This document shows, one piece after another, positions 8,537 through 15,921 of a DNA stretch of 64,000 nucleotides. Position 1 is the stretch's first letter; each line of letters starts with the position of its first letter. Under the pieces are notes generated by a model. The model did not search any database. It saw only the letters and a list, made by a program, of their open reading frames with translations, and was not told the origin of the DNA. Source of the DNA: Arenibacter troitsensis (lineage in GTDB: Bacteria > Bacteroidota > Bacteroidia > Flavobacteriales > Flavobacteriaceae); assembly GCF_900177645.1 (NCBI RefSeq), contig NZ_FXAO01000008.1:62001-126000 (forward strand), given 5' to 3'. The translations under genes were made by a program, and so were the position numbers.

Positions 8537-8725
8537 ATTAGGAAAGTTGGGTATGACTCCATAAATATAACAAAAACCTTCAATGGTATAGGGCCCTATG
8601 AATCTTACTTGGTAATTATTCGTTTGTTACATTTCTTTTATAATTGGTTACATACGTGGCATAAGAATATAATTCCATTGGATAGTTTTGATCGTGTAAC
8701 CACATAATATTTAAACACAGTGAAC

Positions 8726-8935
8726 ATGAACACAAAATTTCTATTTATTCTGGCTATTTTTTTCTTGGTATTTATTGGCAATTCCTGTGCAAGCGACAAT
8801 GAAGCTTGTCAAGAGGAGCCTGATGTTTGTGCCTGTTTCAACAATCCACTAGCCTGTATTTCTCCGGTAGGTACCAATGAGGTAGCGTCGGACTCCCTCA
8901 ATGCCGTATCCAAGCTCCCGGTTAGAAAAGAGTAA
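8726..8935 (+). CDS. Small cysteine-rich lipoprotein-like protein
   Basis: A 69-residue exported protein. MNTKFLFILAIFFLVFIGNSC is a typical signal with a lipobox-like end (GNSC), so Cys21 is probably lipidated. The mature part is short and acidic with more cysteines (NEACQEEPDVCACF and NPLACISP). An in-frame GTG lies 6 bases upstream, but ATG at 8726 is the better start. It lies between repeat copies 1 and 2, next to a dead sigma-factor gene. Family not recognised. Confidence 0.55.
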   Translation: MNTKFLFILAIFFLVFIGNSCASDNEACQEEPDVCACFNNPLACISPVGTNEVASDSLNAVSKLPVRKE

Positions 8936-8989
8936 GGCTTTCCAGGACCATCGTTTTTCAGTAGAATGTTTAGCTCGTATAATTTAAGA

Positions 8990-9420
8990 TTATGAGCACA
9001 AAACTATTTTTTTCTCTTTGAGCCATTGCTTAAGGATATGGGTAGCGCGACCAATATGTTTTTCCACAGCCTTTTCCGAAATGTTCAATTGGGAAGCTAT
9101 TTCCTTCTGCTTAAATCCAGCTTTTTTGCTCAATAAAAGTCTTCCCTATTCTTTTAGGAAGTTGATCTATGGCCGATTCCAAAAGTGTTATCCTCTCTTC
9201 CAAATAGGAATCCATCTTTCCTCAAAATGCATTAGGACCGAATTTTTTTTTTTAGATCAGCCAATGCCACTTCTTTCTGTTTAAGTTTTTTGTATTCCTT
9301 AAGAAAGGTATTAAATACATATCTATAGAGGTAACTCTTTAACGAAGATCTAATATGTAGGGCCTCCTTTTTAATCCAAGTTATCACCAAAGGTTTCTAT
9401 ACCATTATTGCCCATTATGA
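8990..9420 (-). pseudogene. Decayed ECF (FecI-type) sigma-70 factor gene
   Basis: Read on the minus strand, the segments SYLYRYVFNTFLKEYKKLKQ, ERITLLESAIDQLPKR and GFKQKEIASQLNISEKAVEK, then HIGRATHILKQWLKE, give sigma region 4 with its HTH in the right order, ending at TAA 8990-8992. They lie in different frames, a run of about 11 adenines (minus strand, near 9245) is one break point, and region 2 is missing upstream. No FecR anti-sigma gene remains. Intact relatives switch on TonB-receptor genes. Confidence 0.7.
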
Positions 9421-9491
9421 TAGTCATGATTGATACTTTTTTCAAAGACCTTCTTTTCAATAAAAGAACACTATGTTTAATAGTAGATAAC

Positions 9492-9591
9492 AAAAGGTAT
9501 TAACCTAGATCCCTCCTGAAAAGGCGGGATTAGTTCAACTTGCCATTTTTAGTGCGTCTTACCGACCTTTCAAAATTGAGTTTCACTAATA
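9492..9591 (+). repeat. Dispersed ~100 bp repeat, copy 2
   Basis: It is closely similar to copy 1 (8435-8536) over its whole length, including GGGATTAGTTCAACTTGCC and CAAAATTGAGTTTCACTAAT, and lies in the same orientation. Copies 1 and 2 bracket the cysteine-rich lipoprotein and the dead sigma gene. The following 263 bases up to 9854 hold no gene I can support. Confidence 0.75.
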
Positions 9592-9854
9592 CATCACCGG
9601 TTCATTTAACATTTGTAAAAACCGATTGTTCGGCAACTATTAGGGTAAGACGGGAATGTAGGTAACCCTACAAGACGCCCTTTATAGCAAAAAAGATGTT
9701 ATATTGGCTGGAAACTTTTATGATTGCAATCCTGTTAGGGAAGACAGGATGCGCCAGGGTTTGTTATTGCCCTACATGGGCAATAATTAGTTGAAGGCTG
9801 TAATCAATAAATATTGTGGTGTTCAACTTTAATGTTCAACCAAAATTAGCACTT

Positions 9855-11078
9855 ATGATAATTTCCGATAAGCGTATCGTGATGCTGGGCTGTTTTGACA
9901 CCAAGGGGGAGGATTTCTCCTATCTCTTAAGAAGGCTCAGGGCACAAGGCCAGCAAGTGATCACGATAAATACCGGGGTGATGGCAACTTCCGTGGACTT
10001 CCCCATCGATGTGGACCAGGATGCTGTCGCCAGGGCCTCGGGTACAAGCTTGGAGGCTATCCGGGCTTCTGGCGATAGGGGAAAGGCCGTAGAACTGATG
10101 GGACTGGGTGCGGCCAAGATCCTTGCGGACCTTGTTGCCAAAGACAGGATAAAAGGTGTCATCGGAATGGGTGGCGGTGGCGGCACCTATATCATCCTGG
10201 AGGCCATGCAGGCGGTAACCTTGGGCATACCCAAATTGTGTCTGTCCACGGTGGTGGCCAAGGACCTTTCCCGGCAGATTGGGGTGAAGGATATTACCAT
10301 GATGTCCTCTGTGGTAGACGTGGCGGGCCTCAATAAAATTAGCCGGTTGTTGATCGGGCAGGCTGCTGCAGCCATTAGCGCTATGGCCGAAGTAAAGGAG
10401 GACAATTCCTTTTCCATTAAAAAAAATATAGCGATCAGTATGTTCGGGAACACTACCAAATGCGTGGACAAATGTACCGAATTGTTAAAGGATAAGGGAT
10501 TTGAAGTTATGGCCTTCCATGCCACCGGGGTGGGTGGATCCGCCATGGAATCGCTGATCCGGGAAGGGGTCTTTGATGCGGTGCTGGACGTTACCACCAC
10601 CGAACTTGCCGATGAGCTTTGCGGGGGTATTTTGAGCGCGGGGCCGGACCGACTCACTGCGGCAGCGGAAATGGGAATCCCCCAGATCGTAGTGCCAGGC
10701 TGCCTGGACATGGTGAACTTTGCCCAAATGGACACGCTTCCCGAGCAGTATAGGTCCCGACAGCTCTACAGTTGGGCGCCAGACGTGACCCTGATGCGGA
10801 CCAATGTGGCGGAGAACGAAACCTTGGGAAAACAGTTGGTGGACAAGCTATTGGAGGCCAAGGCCCCTGCGGAGATCTTGCTCCCGCTAAAGGGCATATC
10901 GCAGGTCGACAGCAAAGGGGGTATTTTCTTTGATCCCGAAGCGGATGCAGCCCTGTTCGGGGCCATTAGGGAAAGCGCCGATGGCCATGTGTCCGTCATG
11001 GAGGTGGAAGCCCATATCAACGATGACACTTTTGCCAAGGCCTTGGTAGAGCGCTTATTGAAATTAATGGAGCAATAA
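9855..11078 (+). CDS. Tm-1-like ATP-binding (UPF0261) family protein
   Basis: The protein matches the UPF0261/Tm-1 family: KRIVMLGCFDTKGEDF at the start, GVIGMGGGGGTYIILEAM as the nucleotide-binding glycine loop, then FHATGVGGSAMESL and VPGCLDMVNF. The plant relative Tm-1 binds ATP and inhibits a viral replicase; bacterial roles are not established. A GTG 39 bases upstream (9816) would extend the frame, but ATG at 9855 starts exactly at the conserved strand. The gene is visibly richer in G+C than its neighbours, which fits transfer from elsewhere. The PEP-hydrolase-like TIM-barrel partner commonly found next to it is absent. Confidence 0.88.
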   Translation: MIISDKRIVMLGCFDTKGEDFSYLLRRLRAQGQQVITINTGVMATSVDFPIDVDQDAVARASGTSLEAIRASGDRGKAVELMGLGAAKILADLVAKDRIKGVIGMGGGGGTYIILEAMQAVTLGIPKLCLSTVVAKDLSRQIGVKDITMMSSVVDVAGLNKISRLLIGQAAAAISAMAEVKEDNSFSIKKNIAISMFGNTTKCVDKCTELLKDKGFEVMAFHATGVGGSAMESLIREGVFDAVLDVTTTELADELCGGILSAGPDRLTAAAEMGIPQIVVPGCLDMVNFAQMDTLPEQYRSRQLYSWAPDVTLMRTNVAENETLGKQLVDKLLEAKAPAEILLPLKGISQVDSKGGIFFDPEADAALFGAIRESADGHVSVMEVEAHINDDTFAKALVERLLKLMEQ

Positions 11079-11108
11079 AAGCGAAAGAAATGTATATTAA
11101 TAATAACT

Positions 11109-11684
11109 ATGGCAACTAATATATTATTTGTAAAAAACATGGTATGCCATCGCTGCATTCTTGCCGTTAAGGATATTTTATTGGATTTATCCTTAGCGTT
11201 TGATTATGTTGATATTGGGGAAATTCATTTACCGGAAGGCCTTACTAGGGAACAACATCAACTATTGGGTACCAGTCTCCAAAAAATAGGCCTTGAATTG
11301 ATTGATAACCGGATGCATGGACTGGTGGAAAAAATAAAACAATTGGTACTAATGAAGGCGAGGAAGGAAATTGGTGAAAGGGAACATAAAATGAAGCTTT
11401 CCGTTTTTCTATCGGAACAATTGCACCACGAATACACGTATTTAAGCAGTTTCTTTTCTTCGGTAGAGGGGCGTACAATTGAAAATTATTTCATTGATCA
11501 ACGCATTGAAAAAGTAAAGGAACTGTTGGTATATAATGAAATGACCCTATCTGAAATTGCCTTTGAAATGGACTACAGCAGTGTAGCTCATCTTTCCAAC
11601 CAGTTTAAGAAAATTTGTGGACTAACTCCTTCCCATTTCAAACGTGTGGGAACCAACAAGCGAAAATTGCTCGATCAGATATAA
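11109..11684 (+). CDS. AraC family regulator with HMA-like CxxC N-terminal domain
   Basis: A 191-residue protein. Residues 1-66 resemble a heavy-metal-associated (HMA) fold: VKNMVCHRCILAVKDIL gives the CxxC loop at the first strand-helix turn. The C-terminal half is an AraC HTH (IENYFIDQRIEKVKELLVY, MTLSEIAFEMDYSSVAHLSN and FKKICGLTPSHFK). Such fusions are common in Bacteroidota and are usually taken as metal or thiol sensors. It begins 30 bases after the UPF0261 gene, possibly co-transcribed, and a metallothionein-like gene lies 0.84 kb downstream. Metal response is inferred. Confidence 0.85.
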   Translation: MATNILFVKNMVCHRCILAVKDILLDLSLAFDYVDIGEIHLPEGLTREQHQLLGTSLQKIGLELIDNRMHGLVEKIKQLVLMKARKEIGEREHKMKLSVFLSEQLHHEYTYLSSFFSSVEGRTIENYFIDQRIEKVKELLVYNEMTLSEIAFEMDYSSVAHLSNQFKKICGLTPSHFKRVGTNKRKLLDQI

Positions 11685-11687
11685 ACG

Positions 11688-12416
11688 GATCAATCCCAAA
11701 AATTGTGTGAGAATTACAAAAAGATATGCCTGACCAGCTCAAGTTAGTGTTCTGTTCATTTTTTGCATCGCCCAAATGCGTAGCATTCATGAATACCAAT
11801 GAAAAACAATAGACCAGCTGATGAATAAAAAACGACCAGGGCTGAATAACCAAGGTACGGTGTACCTTGGTTAGGAGGAGCCAGCTGTAGCCTAGGAGGC
11901 TGATTTTAAATTTCTTTAAATCTACGCACTTTCCACAGCCGCGCCGCCCAGGCCGCTTTCACTAAGGTGAAATGCTCTATGGACGGCTTCCCGCAACCAG
12001 TGTGAAAACCACTCGATTTAAGACGAAATCGAAGATTCACGAAAACCTATTAAAAACAATAAGAACCACTTAAGTAAATTGAAAATAGGCCGTTCTTTTG
12101 TTCCGTAAATCCACATAGTACCGATAAATCATAGTGCCTAATTCGGTACCGTTGAACATTGTCTGCAAAGCCTTTTGTTTGGTTGGTCTTCTTCCGTCGT
12201 GGAGATGGCATGGCCGTACCCTGAACGGAGTCGAAGGGGTAGACAAGCAAAGAAATCATAGATTCACGAAATCCGATAAAAACAATAACAACTCATTGAG
12301 TAAAATGAAAAAATAATTTAATGGTTGGTTTTACTGAATTCCTATTAATTAAAACTATTGATCAAAAAAACACGATTGATCAAATTAATCCTAACTTCTT
12401 CATAAACATAACAATA
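11688..12416 (+). repeat. ~730 bp non-coding direct repeat, copy A
   Basis: It begins GATCAATCCCAAAA, 3 bases after the AraC gene stop, and matches copy B at 22081-22810. The first ~410 bases and the last ~220 are nearly identical; a ~90-base middle part (about 12105-12190) has diverged. It is rich in hairpins: AACCAAGGTAC/GTACCTTGGTT with a 3-base loop (about 11850-11874), TTTCAC/GTGAAA, and CGATTT/AAATCG. An internal pair of similar segments lies at about 12030-12095 and 12258-12318. The common Bacteroidota word CTGAACGGAGTCGAAGG occurs near 12220. No convincing ORF is present. Confidence 0.8.
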
Positions 12417-12470
12417 ATTTTGATCCATATTAACCCAAAATTCTGTAAGTCTTTCCCAAAGTGATGTAAA

Positions 12471-12499
12471 TTGAATAGGCCACGCTGCTACTACCTTTG
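12471..12499 (+). promoter_or_regulatory. Promoter of the metallothionein-like gene
   Basis: TTG at 12471-12473 is followed after 18 bases by TACCTTTG at 12492-12499, a full TAnnTTTG box. It lies 27 bases upstream of the ATG at 12527, giving a leader of roughly 20 bases. Confidence 0.6.
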
Positions 12500-12526
12500 A
12501 CCCATAAATTTATAAAACTAAAAATC

Positions 12527-12649
12527 ATGGAATCTAAATTAAAATTGAACAGCATTGCCCAAAGCACTAAACAAAGCTGCGGTAATCCAAATTGTACTTG
12601 TGAAAATTGTAATTGCGGCAGTTCCTGTAATTGTAAGGGGTGTAATTAA
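12527..12649 (+). CDS. Metallothionein-like 40-residue cysteine-rich peptide
   Basis: A 40-codon ORF, ATG to TAA, encodes a polar N-terminus (MESKLKLNSIAQSTKQ) followed by a dense cysteine tail CGNPNCTCENCNCGSSCNCK then GCN. There are eight Cys at positions 18, 23, 25, 28, 30, 34, 36 and 39, mostly CxC and CxxC, with no aromatic residues. This spacing fits a small metal-binding peptide that would hold Zn, Cu or Cd in the cytoplasm. It forms a complete unit with its own promoter (12471-12499) and terminator (12674-12706). It is the first gene after repeat copy A, downstream of the AraC/HMA-like regulator. Not assigned to a named metallothionein family. Confidence 0.75.
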   Translation: MESKLKLNSIAQSTKQSCGNPNCTCENCNCGSSCNCKGCN

Positions 12650-12673
12650 GCATTTTCCACTGTAAACGTATAG

Positions 12674-12706
12674 GCCGCCCAGGTAGACTTGGGCGGCTTA
12701 TTGTTT
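12674..12706 (+). terminator. Intrinsic terminator after the metallothionein-like gene
   Basis: GCCGCCCA (12674-12681) pairs with TGGGCGGC (12690-12697) across an 8-base loop and is followed by a T-rich tract ending in TTTTT. It lies 24 bases after the peptide's stop codon and abuts the stop of the convergent kinase gene. The minus strand has no T run, so it serves the plus-strand gene. Confidence 0.8.
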
Positions 12707-14098
12707 TTCTGGGGCAACAGTGGCCAATGGCAGCATAAATTTAAAATTACTCCCTTTTCCAACTTCACTTTCCACCCAAAGCTTTCCACCTAATTTTTCT
12801 ACAAATTCCTTGCAAAGTACCAGGCCCAGGCCGGAACCATTTTCGTTGGCCGTACCCGGTAGGGTAACATTGGTGGAAAGGTCGAAAATTTTCCGGATGG
12901 TTTCAGCGGTCATACCAACGCCATTGTCGTTAACGGAAATTTCAACCTGCTGCTCATTGGCCGTAGTAACTACTTCTATATGTCCCCCAATGTTGGTGAA
13001 CTTAATGGCATTCGCAATAAGATTTCGTAAAATGGTTCCCAAGATATTTTTGTCGGTAACTAATTCAATGTCAAGGGACGGGGAATATTTCAAGGAAATG
13101 TTTTTGGATTTTGCATTGGCCATTTTAAGGCCTATGATTTCCCGTATTTCTTCCGAGAGTTTAATTTTTTCTGGACTAAAACCCAGTTCACCGGTCTGTG
13201 ATTTTGCCCAATTTAATAGGTTATCGAGTAAATTGAGGGTGTTTTTGGCAGTGGAATTTATCAGCTCCGAACATTTTTCAGATTCCGGATCGGCAGACTT
13301 CTTTACATTATCCAAAAGTATATCGGAAAGGCCCAGGATATTGATAAACGGACTCCGTAGATCGTGCGCAATAATGGAGAATAATTTATTTTGGGTTTGG
13401 TGCAAGGCTTCCAATTTACGTTTATCCTGTTCAATGATTTTATTTTTTTGAAGTATGGTCTTTTGATCCATTTCCTTTAAGAGCATTATAAATCCAATGC
13501 TAATGGCACTAATTACAAGGACGGATATAATAAGAAACCAATTATTGAAGGCAGAATTCCTAAGAAAAACATAGGAATCGCCCATTTGGTAAATATTCAA
13601 TGCGCGCATGAGCTGAAACAAGGAATACAGCAGAAGAACACCACTTAAAAGGATGGAAAATTTGTATTTGTTTTTATTAACAAACAGATAAAAAGCACCT
13701 ATGGCATAGAAAAAGGAGCAGGAAACTATTCTTATAATACTTATAATGGTGTTGTTATCTTCAAATATCAAAATGAAGGAATAAAACAGAAGACCGGAAA
13801 CAATAAATAGCCGCAAAAGCTTTTTTCTGATTTTTCCATCAAAAGAAATAAGTCCAAAGGTGGTCAGCGCAAAACAGGCCACCAAAAGAAAATTGTTTAA
13901 GCGCAAGGTAAGTAAGGGCGGTAAAACATCCCTGTTGCCATAAAGAATAATGGCGCTGGTCTGTAAGGTAATGCCTAGTGCAACCAATAGCAAATACCAC
14001 TGTTTATGATGATAAAAGTATTGATAGATGAACAAAGCCATGATAAATAAATTGTTCAGGGCGAGAAAAAACAAAATCGAGGGGTAATCTAAGGTCAT
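12698..14098 (-). CDS. Membrane sensor histidine kinase
   Basis: A 466-residue kinase. Residues 1-210 form about six or seven membrane helices without a large periplasmic sensor loop. A short coiled linker leads to the HisKA domain with FSIIAHDLRSPF (His245). The ATPase domain has the N box LRNLIANAIKFT, G1 VNDNGVGM and G2 GSGLGLVLCKEF. No response regulator is next to it, so it is an orphan in this window. The membrane-embedded sensor suggests detection of membrane or small hydrophobic signals. It converges on the metallothionein-like gene. Confidence 0.92.
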   Translation of the reverse strand: MTLDYPSILFFLALNNLFIMALFIYQYFYHHKQWYLLLVALGITLQTSAIILYGNRDVLPPLLTLRLNNFLLVACFALTTFGLISFDGKIRKKLLRLFIVSGLLFYSFILIFEDNNTIISIIRIVSCSFFYAIGAFYLFVNKNKYKFSILLSGVLLLYSLFQLMRALNIYQMGDSYVFLRNSAFNNWFLIISVLVISAISIGFIMLLKEMDQKTILQKNKIIEQDKRKLEALHQTQNKLFSIIAHDLRSPFINILGLSDILLDNVKKSADPESEKCSELINSTAKNTLNLLDNLLNWAKSQTGELGFSPEKIKLSEEIREIIGLKMANAKSKNISLKYSPSLDIELVTDKNILGTILRNLIANAIKFTNIGGHIEVVTTANEQQVEISVNDNGVGMTAETIRKIFDLSTNVTLPGTANENGSGLGLVLCKEFVEKLGGKLWVESEVGKGSNFKFMLPLATVAPEKQ

Positions 14099-14337
14099 TA
14101 TGCTCTATTCAATTTATTTTGATAAAGATTAAAAAAAATCCCACAATATTCCAGATTTTTTAGGTTTTTTGGAAACAAAATGGGTGTTATGTTGAAAAAA
14201 TCTTAACCAAGTGGGTATAAGGAGGGTAGCGGATCTGGAATTAGGCTTTACACCCCACTGTTTTCCGGTAGATGTCATGTATTTTCAATCCCTTTTTGAC
14301 CAAAGTCAATAAACAGGTGGATTATTGGGCAAGATAT

Positions 14338-14934
14338 TTACCTGGATTCTTTACCATCAAAGAATCCTTTTAAAACTAACTGCATCCCCCAGCGCATTAG
14401 TTCTTTAAATTCTTTGTTATCCAATCCGGAGACGTCCTTGGCAACAATAAGAGGTTCTATTCCCATTAAGATGGCCAGTAGGTGCACCAAATCCCTTTTT
14501 TCTTGGGGTCTTAATTGGGTCTTCGTCAAAGCGAGCTGTAGTGTCCTGTTACGTCTGGCACCGCGTTTCTTTTCGGAAGCCGATGTCAATACCGCGCTTA
14601 AATATTTTCTAAAGGCATTTTCATTGTTTACAGCGTGCTCATTGTAATAATTTTGGATCCCCAATAGCATATCATGTAACGAACAATCCTTAAGATCTTC
14701 AATGAGGTCTTCGGGAGTCTTGGTGCCAATATCAATACCTACCTCATAAGAGAGGATTTCTAAATTGGGGTAGTATCTGTAAATGGTAGCCCTGGAAATG
14801 TCGGCATTATTGGCAACATCTTCAAGATTAAAATCTATTCCCTTACGGACCAATTGTTTGGCACTTTCAAGGATTTTATGCCTTGTTTCCAGCTTTTGGT
14901 TAATTCTCCCGGTTTGGATGTATTCCTTTTTCAT
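14338..14934 (-). CDS. TetR family transcriptional regulator
   Basis: A 198-residue regulator with an N-terminal HTH (TRHKILESAKQLVRKG, NLEDVANNADISRATIYRYY) and a helical C-terminal domain. Its start codon lies inside an 18-bp palindrome that recurs at 14986-15003 before the divergent cupin gene, so it probably represses itself and the cupin. The ligand is unknown. Confidence 0.9.
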   Translation of the reverse strand: MKKEYIQTGRINQKLETRHKILESAKQLVRKGIDFNLEDVANNADISRATIYRYYPNLEILSYEVGIDIGTKTPEDLIEDLKDCSLHDMLLGIQNYYNEHAVNNENAFRKYLSAVLTSASEKKRGARRNRTLQLALTKTQLRPQEKRDLVHLLAILMGIEPLIVAKDVSGLDNKEFKELMRWGMQLVLKGFFDGKESR

Positions 14935-14950
14935 GAGACAAATATCTTAT
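14933..14950. promoter_or_regulatory. TetR operator-like palindrome, site 1
   Basis: ATGAGACAAATATCTTAT is an imperfect palindrome (ATGAGA/TCTTAT) overlapping the start codon of the TetR gene. It is nearly the same sequence as site 2, with centres 53 bases apart, about five helical turns. Confidence 0.6.
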
Positions 14951-14955
14951 AAAAT

Positions 14956-14986
14956 TTGCTGAAGTCAAAATTGTAGCCTATATTTA
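14956..14986 (+). promoter_or_regulatory. Putative cupin gene promoter
   Basis: TTG at 14956-14958 is followed after 20 bases by TATATTTA (14979-14986), one base from the TAnnTTTG consensus. Operator site 2 begins at its last base and would cover the transcription start. Confidence 0.4.
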
Positions 14987-15003
14987 TGAGACAAAAATCT
15001 CAT
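14986..15003. promoter_or_regulatory. TetR operator-like palindrome, site 2
   Basis: ATGAGACAAAAATCTCAT has perfect 6-bp arms (ATGAGA/TCTCAT) and ends 2 bases before the cupin ATG. Together with site 1 it brackets the divergent promoter region, a standard TetR arrangement. Confidence 0.7.
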
Positions 15004-15005
15004 AT

Positions 15006-15440
15006 ATGGAAAATGGATATTCAAAATGGGTAGTAGGACATAAGATAACTACGCATGATACTACGGGAAATTACGATTTAGCGGTTATAGAAACCCCTCC
15101 AAAGGTACAAGGGCCACCACCACATACCCACCAATCCTACAATGAGTCATTCATGGTCATTGACGGTGAAGTTCAATTTTTTATTGATGGGGAAATAAAG
15201 ACCTTAAGGGTAGGGGAAGTAATAGACATTCCACCCCATACCATACATACGTTTGAAAATGCGAGCAATAAACCCTCCAAGCTCATCAATATTCATAGTC
15301 CCAAGGGATTTAAGGGATTCTTTGAAGAGGTGGGTATATCGGATGAAGAAACGGATGCCCAAATGAAATCTGTAGCCCCAGAGATGGTGCAAAAGGTAAT
15401 CCAATCGGCCCCTAAATTTGACATGCATATTAAAATGTAA
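15006..15440 (+). CDS. Cupin domain protein
   Basis: A 144-residue single-domain cupin. The metal-site motif PPPHTHQSYNESFMVIDGEV (His-x-His then Glu) is followed by the second motif VIDIPPHTIHTFEN, which supplies the last His. It is probably a small metal-dependent enzyme or binding protein in the cytoplasm. It is divergent from a TetR gene with paired operators, so it is likely induced by a small molecule. The reaction cannot be told from sequence. Confidence 0.88.
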   Translation: MENGYSKWVVGHKITTHDTTGNYDLAVIETPPKVQGPPPHTHQSYNESFMVIDGEVQFFIDGEIKTLRVGEVIDIPPHTIHTFENASNKPSKLINIHSPKGFKGFFEEVGISDEETDAQMKSVAPEMVQKVIQSAPKFDMHIKM

Positions 15441-15488
15441 ATGATGAACAGCTTGAGCCACGAGCAGGAAGTTCAACTTTTAAACTGA

Positions 15489-15608
15489 ATGGTGGCAACA
15501 CCCAAAGCAATAGGCCTGGGAGCTATGGTAGTGTACAATTTTACCTTCATTATCCGCAAGTCGCTATTATTATTATTATTATTATTATTTAGTAAAACTC
15601 AATTTTGA
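15489..15608 (+). other. Short frame with trinucleotide-repeat poly-Leu
   Basis: A 39-codon plus-strand frame (MVATPKAIGLGAMVVYNFTF at its start) runs through a perfect TAT/ATT microsatellite at 15565-15590, which it reads as eight leucines, and stops inside dispersed repeat copy 3. The hydrophobic start could be the end of a lost membrane gene. I would not call it a gene. The rest of 15441-15921 holds repeat copy 3 and no other supported feature. Confidence 0.25.
15565..15590 (+). repeat. (TAT)8 microsatellite
   Basis: Eight uninterrupted TAT units followed by TT, directly next to dispersed repeat copy 3. Tracts of this kind vary in length by slippage. Confidence 0.9.
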
Positions 15609-15686
15609 GAAGTCTGTAAGACGCACTGAAAATGGCAAGTTGAACTAACCCCGCCCTTTTTGCAGAATCCAGGTTCAATACCTTTT
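15589..15686 (-). repeat. Dispersed ~100 bp repeat, copy 3 (inverted)
   Basis: The reverse complement matches copies 1 and 2: GGTATTGAACCTGGATTC, then GGCGGGGTTAGTTCAACTTG, GTGCGTCTTACAGACTT and CAAAATTGAGTTTTACTAA. It is more diverged in the hairpin loop than copies 1 and 2 are from each other. Confidence 0.7.
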
Positions 15687-15921
15687 ATCGGTTTTCGTGA
15701 ATACCTTTTTCAAAATTAGGTGTGTTCTATCTCCTTTTTGTTTTTATGGGTTGTTTGGGAAATACTAGTCCGGTAGAGCTTGCCCGTTCCGTTCAGGCGG
15801 GCGCAGTCGCGACCTCAGTTTAGTGTTCCAAGTGTCCAACCCCTCAACACACATAAATCAACGGTATAGAATAATTGGAAATAATTGGTAACTTTAGACG
15901 TCCCACCAATTATTTTAGAAA

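Noticed and set aside
10187-10735. Long minus-strand frame of 182 codons opposite the UPF0261 gene
   Set aside because: A shadow frame produced by the gene's high G+C codons; no start context and a serine/proline-rich translation.
11638-11853. 71-codon minus-strand frame over the AraC 3' end and repeat copy A
   Set aside because: Antisense to a real gene at one end; the frame is not conserved in copy B beyond the repeat boundary, and no protein motif is visible.
12134-12316. 60-codon plus-strand frame inside repeat copy A
   Set aside because: It spans the part where copies A and B differ, has no promoter or homologous frame in copy B, and low-complexity ends.
11688-12416. Repeat copies as group II introns
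   Set aside because: A GTGTG start is present, but I found no domain V sequence and no reverse transcriptase, so the label is not supported.
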